A stretch of 64,000 nt of DNA, taken from positions 124,001 through 188,000 of the forward strand of contig JAQGDQ010000063.1 in NCBI GenBank assembly GCA_030141605.1, in the 5' to 3' direction. Shown here piece after piece: positions 12,480 through 22,290 of the stretch. How positions within the stretch are numbered: position 1 is the stretch's first letter; the number at the start of each line of letters is the position of its first letter. The notes beneath the pieces are model-generated. The model ran no database searches, was not told where the DNA came from, and saw nothing but the letters and a program-made list of their open reading frames with translations. The position numbers and the translations under genes were made by a program. Origin of the DNA: Tubiluchus corallicola. Taxonomy: Eukaryota > Priapulida > Priapulimorpha > Priapulimorphida > Tubiluchidae.

Positions 12480-13230
12480 GAAAAGAGTCATTGCAGGGAG
12501 TCTGTTTTTATGTGGTCATAGATAATGTAATTGGTGGACTCACAATTCGATTCAATGCTGCGTAGAACATTACTGAGAAATTCAACTTCCTCTGCAAGTA
12601 CCTCACAATGAGGAGATGAAAGAGAAATCTTCACAGTCACTGGTTGATCAATGTCCAGATGATATTACTGAGATGAGACATCTGCCAACAGTTCATCACG
12701 CACATTTCGGAGAGTCAGCTTAGTGCATTAGAGTTCTGCTTAATTGTTTGAGGAAATACAAACTGGAACGGAAAACCAGAAAAAACTGGGTGTCAGTGGA
12801 CCTTTAAAAATGAATTAAGACGTATTATGGTTTATTGTGAAAAGCATAACTATTTCACTTATTAAGAAATAAGGTTTATTGAACATGAATTATTTGTATT
12901 GTATTTTAAAGTCTTCATGCCCATGTACTGGTGAGGGAGGGAACCCCAAAATCTGTCTTGCTTTGGTACATAGAAATTCCCTCAGGGCCACAATTCATGT
13001 GCCTTGACACTACTATATCGAGATTTGCCACAGGATGGATGGTGGTGGTGTTTTCAACACTTTCTGTATGCCGCCGTCCTGTCACATTACCGCTAGGATT
13101 AGGGAGCATGCTGACAATGTAGTCCAGGCGCACTCACTGGAACCAGAGTTCAAGCAGCTGCTGAGCTCTCTTACAGAGCACAAGCATCTGATGACCAATG
13201 TGATAAAACAGAGGTTATGACACAGGCTTT
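12480..13230 (-). pseudogene. Coding-like relic of unknown family
   Basis: On the minus strand 12718-12482 reads as LTLRNVRDELLADVSSQ, a stop, then YHLDIDQPVTVKISLSSPHC, EVLAEEVEFLSNVLRSIES and onward for 20 more codons; composition is protein-like and only one stop interrupts about 75 codons. A second stretch upstream (13121-12915) reads LDYIVSMLPNPSGNVTGRRH and so on in another frame. I do not recognise either. They could be parts of a decayed transposon or a processed pseudogene. Confidence 0.3.
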
Positions 13231-13292
13231 TCCAGGATACTTTCGGAGAAAAAAACGCAAACAGCCAAATGACTGAAACAAACAGACTAACA

Positions 13293-13409
13293 GAGAGATG
13301 GATGGGCGGGTGGATGGATGGACCAAAAGTTAGACAGACAAACAGATGGATGGGCGAGTGGACAGCCGGACCGATGGTCAGACAGACAATCAGACGAACA
13401 GACAGATAA
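13293..13409. repeat. Degenerate GGATG/CAGA simple repeat
   Basis: A run of GATGGATGGGCGGGTGGATG-type words merging into ACAGACAGACAA-type words; a decayed tetranucleotide array. Confidence 0.8.
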
Positions 13410-13410
13410 G

Positions 13411-14549
13411 ATTAAGTTGAGCTGCTAAACCAACAAATTGTAGACATAACTAACAAGGGCTGCAAAATAATGCAGACTGGATCAAAAGACTATAGGCCTG
13501 ACTATGTATTTCGAGAAAATTAATTAATTTTGTAACATCTTGTAAATCTTGTAAAAAAATGGCAAACCTATTTAACGCAGTTAATACTTTAGGCTCTTTG
13601 CTATAAGTTTATTAGGGCGATTAGGCTATTTGAGATCCAAATGGTCCAATGTGTTTAAAGACTTCAGCGTCCTTGTTTCACATGAAACAGCGTACGCGTA
13701 CGCAGTTACTACGCACCCCGAGAGGCTCTCTTCGAATTATGCGGTAACCTACTCGTGTGGGATGCCAGTTGAATCCGGTCACTGTGAGGTTGTGTAAGCT
13801 AGTAATTTCTGTGCAGCTGCATGGTAGCCAGTTGTGTGCTTTGCTTTATTTTGGATTGCTCGTATTTGTTCCATTTTTTCCACTGTGCAGCTACAGTTTA
13901 TTAGACCGAGTGGTGCTTTATTCTGGTACAGTACAGCGTTTGGTACAGAATCTACACTGAAGAAAGGGCCCAACTTGTGAAAATGTAGGACCACGGTATT
14001 TTGTTACAACTCAGTTTTGAGTGTAATTTGGTGTGTCGTTTCTCCTGTCTTCGTGCAAGTTAGAAACAAACTGAACATGGTATAATTAGCACTCATAAAA
14101 CTAGCTAGTCACTTCAGGATGGACGTGCAGTTCAGATTAATAATATACAGCTTTGCAAATAGAAGATTAATTTGGGTATGTAAATGTTCTAGAGTTCATA
14201 ATTGAATTAAAAGTTCTGTCTATATCATACTTTGGACGGCAAATTTTTTCGCCTAATTTCAATTCACAGCAAAAACAACACGTTCATTACTGTTCAACCA
14301 AGTGAACTGTAAGCAATTCACATGCATTCACAATCGACGGTAATCGAAGTGGATTTAAAATTTTCCTTGTTTAAATGCTTTCACTGTCTGTCATCGCAGC
14401 TTGGGGGCCATTTTTCTTCTTCTGTATTCATTTTGCGTCCAACCTATAATTTGGGTATTTGGTTGAACCCGAAATATGCACAGTGATACCAAAATAGTTG
14501 ATTGCAAAATTTTAACATGAAACGTTTGAAAATCATTTTTGTCAAAGTA
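13411..14549. other. Intergenic, nothing recognised apart from one short palindrome
   Basis: No gene or repeat family seen. A 14-base perfect palindrome GCGTACGCGTACGC lies at about 13690-13704. Confidence 0.5.
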
Positions 14550-14988
14550 CCCGTATTTTCCCGTGTATAAGAGACCCCTTCAATTTTTAGGCAAAAATTC
14601 TGGAAAAAAGTTTTTTCAGACGGACATTTTTAGAGGGTAAAGTACAACTTTTTTCAACTCAGTGCGGTACTGAAAACAAAATAAAACCAGTTAATGTGTT
14701 GTAGAAAAAGAGTACTGGTATATATTAAAGTGCGTACCTGCAAACCTGTAACAGGAAAAGAGAAAACGAGGAGATAATGCCTGTGTCACGATGCTTGTAT
14801 TGCTTACAACCGCTTCATAGTCGAACGCGACACGCAAAACAGTTGTAGAGCACTTATTTCTTTAAAATCATTAGTGTCACAATTTATGCATCTTATTGAA
14901 AAGACTTACTCCCATGTATAAGAGACCCCCTATTTTTAAAGTGAAAATTCTGAGCAAAAAAGGGTCTCTTATACACGGGAAAATACGG
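14550..14988. mobile_element. Mariner-type MITE with TA duplication
   Basis: The left end CCCGTATTTTCCCGTGTATA (after TA at 14549-14550) and the inverted right end CCGTATTTTCCCGTGTATAA (before TA at 14989-14990) form terminal repeats of about 30 bases, both continuing AGAGACCC. A third copy (CCATGTATAAGAGACCCCCT, about 14913-14932) faces the right end and makes an internal hairpin. TA flanks suit the Tc1/mariner superfamily. No coding capacity. Confidence 0.75.
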
Positions 14989-14990
14989 TA

Positions 14991-16240
14991 GTTAACTGTA
15001 ACTGGGCTGTCGAGAACATTTTTAAATCATTAAATTTCCAACATTTTTACAATACTGTGTCAATAGCTTATTTTTTCATTGTTTTAGCTTAAAAACTTAA
15101 TTTACTTGGCAAAGTTATAATTATTTGCATTGCACATTTAGCAACGTGTCACAATGTGTTTTCTTTAGATGTCATCAAGAAGTGCCGAATTTGTGTATTA
15201 TAATAATTATTATAGCCTATGTTAAACAGTAGGTTTTACGTACGCGCTGCTCTTTCAAATCACCCAGACGGGCCGAGTTTGTTATTATTTAGCCGTTATG
15301 CACGTATACGCTTGTTCGTACCACTGCGTCTCATGATGTCTGCCAAACATGCCAAGAACATTCTGCACTGCCATGGTTGAATTATCATACGGCCTGGTAC
15401 AGTAGTTTCAACCCAGACTGTTGTTTTTTGGTAAGCGATTTAGTGGTAATTGATGGAAATAACCCGGAATTGTTTGTAATTTCTGGGTCGGCTGTTTGTC
15501 TGGGATGTTGGCGTAGTGCGTTGGACAATATTGTTGTTTGATTAAACAGTACAAACAAATAAGCCTTACTACGCTCAGTACTCTGTTAAGACTGTATTAC
15601 TTGCGGCTGCTGTGGGTACAGCCGTTACACAAATTGGCCCCTACAGCCATCGAGAGCCACATATCTTGAAAATTTCAACGCGCAGCTTGCTTTATAACGT
15701 CTCACTTGCACATTAAAATTACAGATTAAAAACAAATTAATCACAGATTAATTACATATTAAATTTTGAAGATTTGAAAAGAAAAGGTTGAAATTAAAAT
15801 TTTAAGATTTGTGCTTCAGTTTAGAGCTGTTCGGCTGTGGATGATGGAACTGCATTAAACGAGAATCTCAGATTAAACTGAAAGGACGCGTGTCTTTTCT
15901 CAATTAGGCATACAGTGCTGTAAATTTAGTGAAAAATGAATACAGAATTTAAAGTTACGAATATCTGATCAAGTATAACAAGGAGTAGGAGAGATGCTAG
16001 CAAAGAGTCAAGTCACAAAAGCTTTGTGATGAAATTTAAGAAATACATTCTCCGGTTGCATTCTTAATACAACAGCATGCGCTATTGTCTATAAATTCAG
16101 TAAGATTCTGCTTCTGTGACAGGAGATGCTTTAAGTGTCATAAGTTGTACTTACAAAATGTTTTTCAAAATAATTAAGAATTTGTACGTAATTACGGCTG
16201 CCCTTTATATTAATGGTTTAAATGAAATCGGCACTTTTTG
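14991..16240. other. Intergenic, nothing recognised
   Basis: AT-rich, no long frame on either strand and no repeat family that I recognise. Confidence 0.5.
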
Positions 16241-16249
16241 ACAGGTGAT

Positions 16250-16600
16250 CCATGTGTCAAGGGTCAATCAAACACAGATTAACATACACCATTCAATTTG
16301 TCTCATCGAGTCCTTTCATTTGATTTACCACAATATACTGAAATTGAAATGTATCACATTAAACCTATGATCTCGGGTCAGGGGTCAACCAGTGTGACTC
16401 ATACTATCCAGTTCGTCTCGTCGTGACCTTTCATTTGAATACTGCAAGCCACTGTTTCTCCACTCTGGAACGTTGGTGCTTGTCGCCCCAATTTTAGTTT
16501 TTGCCCCCTAGTAGGGATAGGGGTCATCCATTCCAATCTGTGCGTAATTGATACTATTAAATTCGTCTCATTGAGACCTTTCAGTTGATGTACTATGACC
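16250..16600. repeat. Three degenerate dispersed-repeat copies
   Basis: Three segments (about 16256-16335, 16376-16440 and 16519-16590) each begin with GGGTCAA/GGGGTCA, run through TTCGTCTC(A/G)TCG-like words and end in CCTTTCATTTGA. They look like diverged tandem copies of one unit of variable spacing. Confidence 0.5.
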
Positions 16601-17425
16601 ACTATTACTCGACAGTGGCAGCATTTGTCCTCGCACCCCCTGGATTTTAGGTCTTTTGCCCTTCTCAAAAATTTTAACTATGCAAATGGCCCATATTCAG
16701 CCATCCAAAAGATCTCGCCCTACCTAGTCACACACCTAAAATTGCGGGTCTTGCTGAAAAACTGGAGGATAATATCCAACCTAACGCAAAAGTCTTTGCC
16801 TACTCCGTGGCCTTTGACATAGTAGTCATAGATGACATATAAACATAAATCCCCCTACCTGAGGAGTGTGTCTTGCAAGTTTAATGACAACAGCTTTGTG
16901 CGTTTTTGAGTATTAAAGAAACAAAAAAGCACAAATAATAAATAAATATTTAAAAACCGGGGATAAATCAAGGTCTTGCCTTGAAGTTGACTGCAGCATC
17001 ATTGCTTTGCTTAAGGTCTTCATTTGGTAATTCCCTGGTGTTCACCTGTGTGCTGTACAGGTATCTTCGCTAATCAACGCTTAATTAACTGCGGTTCGGC
17101 TGCTTCAGATGTTGCACCTGCTGTAAATTTGCAATTATCGATTGAAAACGTTTATGGCACCAGGCATCTAAGATATGTAAGGTAGTTTAAACGTGTTTTC
17201 ATTGATTTTAATACATATTGAGAACTGCTAGTCAGTAAGCGCAATATTATTATTGCCGGATATTTTGTGTTCTTAGAAAGACATCATAGTTAAATAAAAG
17301 ACAGTCGTCTAAGAAGGGATACTAAACCATCTAAGAAGTATCTAAGACTTTTAGTATTTAGACTTGTGTATAAATTTACGTTCGCCCTTTAGTGGAGTAT
17401 TGTACGCCAACTTGGAATTCTTATT

Positions 17426-18824
17426 CATGGGCGCCGGCAGGCGGACGCAGTGACGCACGTGCGTCCACAGACTTTCTTAAGAAATTTTTTATGGCTAAAA
17501 AAGTTTTTTAGCAGTAAACCAAGACATGCATCAACCCTTGTTTGTTTGCGTAATAGCCGAGCAGTCAGCTGATTTGCATAGTGAAGTTATGTTTATGTAT
17601 GTCACTTACATAGTGTGGTTTTCTAGTGTAGCTAACTGTAACTGCACTTCTGCATTTAGGGGGTGGGCCCAAGGGACCTGGGTCCCCTTTCACGGTAGTA
17701 GTGAAATTATGAGTCACGAGTTTGAGGTGAACTTGCCTGAGGAAATAGCTTCTAGCTACCCCAAAATAGTTCATAATGCAGTAAAAGTGTAAATTAAGCT
17801 TAAGTAATCCGCATTGCAGTGCATTAGGAACTTGCTTTTAAGATATATGACTACTACAATAGAATACAACGAATATTATGTAGGTAAATGTAGGTAAAAT
17901 ACAATTTAAATCTTATTTGAGGCTCCAAAATGCATGGGTGCCGCCAGAGTTTAAAAAAATTGACGTACAAGCAGTTAGGGAGTTTGGGGGAGCGCTGTAA
18001 GCGCCCCCAGAAGGGTCCGGACAGGAGCCCTGGCCACCAAGGCATTTTTCTGTATTTAAGCACATTTTGGAGGCCTCGAATGAGATCCGGTACGTAGACT
18101 CCTCAAACGTGAAAAATTGTGCTTTAATAGATATATTTTACCTACTTTTACATATTTAATGTTCATTGTATTCTATTGTAGTTGTCATATATCTTAAAAA
18201 CAAGTTCGTAATACACTGCAATGCGGATGACCCATTACTTAAACTTAATTTATTTAGTATCAAGATTATCTATCCAACAAAATGTGGATAGTCAAACATA
18301 AAACTGATTTGAGACTATTAAGTTACAGCCCATCAACTGTTCATACAAAATTTAATATGTTTGCGTGCGTGTTTATTTTTCCTACGGGACACAGCTAAAT
18401 GGCAGAACGTCTCGGCCACACATACATTTTACTGCATTCTAGACCATTTTGCGGTTGCTAAAAGCTGCTTCCTCGGGCAACTTCACTAGTTCAAAACTCA
18501 TAATGTCACTTCAAGCTCGTGACTCAATTTCGCTACTACCGTGAAAGGGGGGGGGGTCCCAGGCCCCTTTGGCCCAACTCCTAAAGCAGAAGTGCAATAG
18601 CTAATAACTGTCTAGACAACGGAAATCGAAAGAGAACTATGTAAGTGACATACATAAACATAATTTCATTACGCTTACTCATCAGCTTACTGCTCCGGGG
18701 ATTGCGCAAACAAACAAGGGGTTTATATTATTCTTGGTTATTCTTTATTGCTAAAAATATTTTATTTAGCCATCAAAAAACGTGGGCGCACGTGCGTTAG
18801 TGCGTCCGCCTGCTGGCGCCCATG
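17426..18824. mobile_element. 1.4-kb foldback (large inverted repeat) element
   Basis: The outer ends CATGGGCGCCGGCAGGCGGA (17426) and, inverted from 18824, CATGGGCGCCAGCAGGCGGA match, and the similarity continues inward over about 500 bases on the left (to about 17932) against 18065-18824. Matching landmarks include the ACAAACAAGGG block, the TACCGTGAAAG block, the TGCGGAT block and the ATTCTATTGTAG block. The right arm holds about 200 extra bases (about 18250-18460). A spacer of about 130 bases contains a second GGGTGCCGCCAG-type repeat that recurs inverted at 18816-18911. No transposase seen. Confidence 0.75.
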
Positions 18825-18911
18825 CCAAAATATCCTTAAATACAGGAAAATGCGTTGGTGGTCGGGACTCCGGTGCTTCCAATTTTTTTAACCTCTGGCG
18901 GCGCCCATGCC
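18816..18911. repeat. Short repeat bounded by GGCGCCCATGCC copies
   Basis: A 96-base unit between two GCGCCCATGCC words, directly adjoining the foldback element. It matches, inverted, the spacer at about 17930-18070 (GCATTTTTCTGTATTTAA, CCGCCAGAG and TTTAAAAAAATTG words). Confidence 0.55.
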
Positions 18912-18919
18912 CTCATTTA

Positions 18920-19440
18920 CTAAAATATCTTGATTTGGTTGAAAATGTTCAGCGGTCCTTCACTCCTAGCCTATTTGCTAGGTGCAATCTTGGCAGCATG
19001 TCATATCCTGACCCATTAGCATTTTTAAATCTTGAGCTTCTTGAATTTCCTAGAATACACTGTTACTGGACAATGTATTATTCAATATTACATGGAGACA
19101 AGTGCTATGACAAAGATGCCTTTTTAGCAGCCTTTATCTAATGTAACCAGGGCTTAAAGTTACACCGATTAAAGTTACAACCCATTCACTACCGACTTGA
19201 TTGTTTCAAAAACTTTTACTCTGACAGAAAAATTAAAGCCTGGAATGAACTTCCAGAGTCTGGTGCCTCCTTGGTTTGTGTTCAGAGCAGCAAACGTTTT
19301 ATAAACAGTGTAAAAGGTTTAAATCTCATTGATTATTTATCTTTTAATAGGTACTTATAAGTAAACCTTGCTCTTTGTGCTTTTATCCGTAATCTTTTAA
19401 CTAGCTGTTTTATTTGTAAAATTTTATTCTGTGCTGTATA
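18920..19440 (+). mobile_element. CR1/L2-like LINE, 3' end of the reverse transcriptase frame (degraded)
   Basis: KYLDLVENVQRSFTPSLFAR, YPDPLAFLNLELLEFPR and YYSILHGDK match in order the region after the RT domain of CR1/L2/jockey-type elements (LE.VQR.FT...YP.RL..L.L..L..RR...L...YKILHG). After a frame change LQPIHYRLDCFKNFYSDR followed by KIKAWNELPES matches the final block (R...FF..R...WN.LP). The 5' part is missing, and stops and a frameshift show it is inactive. Confidence 0.75.
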
Positions 19441-19557
19441 TACGTTTTATTCTGTTTCACAGTTTATACTTTCTTGTAAATATTTTTTAAATATTTTTAT
19501 TTTAAATAGATTACGTGTTAAATAAAAAATATCAAGAAAATGTTTCAAATATTTGAG

Positions 19558-19820
19558 AAAATATCTCGAGCTGATCAGGTAATATCTCGAGCTGACCAGG
19601 TAAGATCTCGAGCTTACCAGATAATATCTTGAGCTCACCATACAATATCTCGAGCTAACTGGGTAATAGCTCGAGTTCACCAGGCCAGATTTTATCTCAA
19701 ACTTACCAGGTAATATCTCAAATAACGGAGTTTTTAGATAATACCTTGAGCTCACCAGGTATATCTCGAGCTCACCAGAAAATATATGGAGCTGACTGGG
19801 TTAATATCTCGAGGACCAGG
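19558..19820. repeat. 21-bp minisatellite (AATATCTCGAGCTGACCAGGT type)
   Basis: About a dozen degenerate copies of a 21-base unit with CTCGAGCT at its centre (XhoI-like words recur). Because the unit is a multiple of three, the minus strand stays open for about 100 codons as YYLVSSR heptads; I read this as a by-product rather than a gene. Confidence 0.9.
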
Positions 19821-20449
19821 TAAAAGGCAGCTGAGCAGATGTTCATTATGTACATGGTGCATTTGTGTTATCAATTCTTTTGAATGCTGCCGTTAGTTGC
19901 CCCAATGAAGTGGACAACTATAGAATTATCAGTTCTGTGTATCTGTTCGACTGTTCGTCCATCCGTTTGTCAGCGTTTTTCTCGAGTGTGGAGTAATGTA
20001 GCCTCATTATGTAGGAAGTTGTTATTTGGCATAAGGTTAGGGCACGGCTTGTTTTTTTTGCATCACTGTCCATTTGACGGTTGCAACTTTTTGTCCATTG
20101 TATTGGTACTTTGCATACGGATAGGGTGTGGCTCACGTTGGGAGCCTATTAATTTTTTGGATTATAATGCAACGTAGCACGTTTGACACGAAGTTAAATG
20201 ATCTTTCGAATTTCACATTATATTCGTCATCGTTTCTTTTAGTGCCAGTTTTGGTATTATATATTGAAGACCTGTATTAAAAGGTTTTGACAATTTGATC
20301 AGGACAACTATACCCCTCTATTCAGCGCTCTGTAGTTATTGTGCTGTTGATTAATAGTGTTATTTGGAAGACTAGAACTATTTGGTCTAGAACGCACCTA
20401 AAACGTTTGATAGGCTTTTGCAGACTCGATCAACAGTAGTTTGTTAGTT

Positions 20450-20537
20450 CATCATCATCATCGTCACTATCATCATCATCATCATTATCATCGTCATCAT
20501 CATCGTCATCGTCATCGTTATCGCCATCACCATCACA
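20450..20537. repeat. (TCA/TCG)n trinucleotide array
   Basis: Imperfect CATCATCATCATCGTCACTA-type microsatellite of about 88 bases. Confidence 0.9.
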
Positions 20538-20647
20538 AATTTGTTTACCTTTTATAAATTAGCCGTGAATTTTACTGTGTTAACAACTTTTGCTGCAACC
20601 GATAAGCATTGCGCCCTTTAATAAGTTTATTCGTTAAAACAGTTAAT

Positions 20648-20713
20648 GAAATGCCTAGACAGTCTTTCAGCGTCAAACTAGCTCCTTAGTGAAATGCTTA
20701 GACAGTCTTTCAG
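20648..20713. repeat. Short direct repeat
   Basis: GAAATGCCTAGACAGTCTTT at 20648 and GAAATGCTTAGACAGTCTTT at 20691, both followed by CAG, are near-identical copies about 43 bases apart. Confidence 0.8.
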
Positions 20714-21302
20714 AAAGCGGCGATAGTTGTAAACCATTCAGCCAGTAATCTTCTTTGTCTGATAGCTGGGCTGGCTGACTGCACAGTTAAATTAAGGTGT
20801 TTCAACAACTTTCCCCTCAATGAATCTGCCAAAAAGCATCATATTCGTCGCATTTTTAGCATGGTTTATACCTCCGAGATACATTTTGGAAGATGAGAAA
20901 TGAAAAATTTGCTGTTAGTATACTATTACAATTATTTTTACATTCTCAAGTAATTTACTTGCAGTTGGGACCTGCCCACCGTGAGTTTATTGGGACTCTT
21001 ATAGTAATGGACTTTGAATTGGACGGACTCGGACCAGGAATTTTATTTTCTAGTGAAAAATCATGGTTTACAACAACTGCCAGGTTGGTGAGGGGTTTTC
21101 AGAGGGTTTTGGTGGCTTTGTAGCTTTTGTCGGTGCTTTAGCAGTTTTCTGTAAGTTTGTTTGCCTTTTCTAGTCAATTTTTTACTATTGACTTTTTTGT
21201 ATTTTTCCCGACTTTCTCACTTTCGTTTACACAGTTTCGTTTACAGTTACACAGTAATGATGGATCACTACGCCGATCATGTAATGTTATTATGGTGCGC
21301 TG

Positions 21303-21715
21303 GGAAAATGCCACAGGAAAAATAGCAGAAATGGAAAAGTAGATAAAATGGCACAGGTAAAAATGGCACAAATGGAAAAGTATAAAAAATGGCAAGTATG
21401 TTATATTGATGCAATTGATTTCTATAATAAACAGACAGACAAACAAACAAACTGTGTTGAAGAAACTGTGTTTTTTGGCAGAGGTAAGAATAACTAAAAT
21501 AATTATCCCCCACGGTAATCCTAACCCTAAACTCATATTTTACTAAATGTGCCATTTTTACATACTTTTCCATTTGTGCCATTTTTTCCTGTGCCATTTT
21601 TACCTGTACTGTTTTTCCTGTGCCATTTTTTCCTGTACCATTTTTACCTGTACCATTTTTACCTACTTTTCCATTTGTGCCATTTTTTGCTGTGGCATTT
21701 TTATCTACATTCTGT
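21303..21715. repeat. Inverted array of CCATTTTT/AAAAATGG minisatellite units
   Basis: The left block (21303-21400) repeats AAAATGGCACAGGTAAAAAT-like units, and the right block (21545-21712) repeats the complementary TGCCATTTTTACCTGT units about eight times. Together they form an inverted repeat around a 140-base core. Confidence 0.8.
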
Positions 21716-22039
21716 TATTATAATTCATTTATGCCAAGCAAAGGGATCTCTAATTTCTACTATTTTATGTTGTTGCTTGTTTGGTTGTTTATTTTCAAGC
21801 AGCTGTCACTTGTTATAGAACTGAAAAGATTATAATTTTTGTGATGTAAAATTGTTCACTGATAATGACAAGATTTTGCTTGATTTGAATGACATTAATT
21901 AACGATGCACATTCGTTCAATTCGTATGAGCTGGTAGAATTCGATGGTGAATAGTGATTGCGAAATCAAGCAGCTTAGACATGAATGGCATAATTATTTT
22001 AGACACGTTTGACAACACCTCATTGTCTAATAGATATTG

Positions 22040-22290
22040 TGACTGCTTTCTGTAAGGGAGGTGAATGGGTTCGATACCGCGGCTGGGACACACCAAAGAC
22101 TTTAAAATTGTACCTGCTGTTATACCTGCCTGTGCAGTTTGGTATTTACAGTCGACGATAAAAGCTTCATGGCTTGATTGTTATGTCTGATTGATTTAAA
22201 ACTGAATTTAAATAAAGGTTATTATTATCATCATCATCATCATCAGCAGCAGCAGCAGCATCAGCATCAGCATCATCATCATCATCAATG
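22040..22290 (+). repeat. SINE remnant with trinucleotide tail
   Basis: GGGTTCGATACCGCGG (about 22067) fits an RNA polymerase III B box, followed by a tail region (GGGACACACCAAAGACTTTA), AATAAAGGTTATTATTATCA and a (TCA/GCA)n run to about 22288. This layout is typical of tRNA-derived SINEs; the A box region upstream is decayed. Confidence 0.55.

Noticed and set aside
20893-21123. 76-codon plus-strand frame
   Set aside because: No recognisable motif and no exon signals; length expected by chance.
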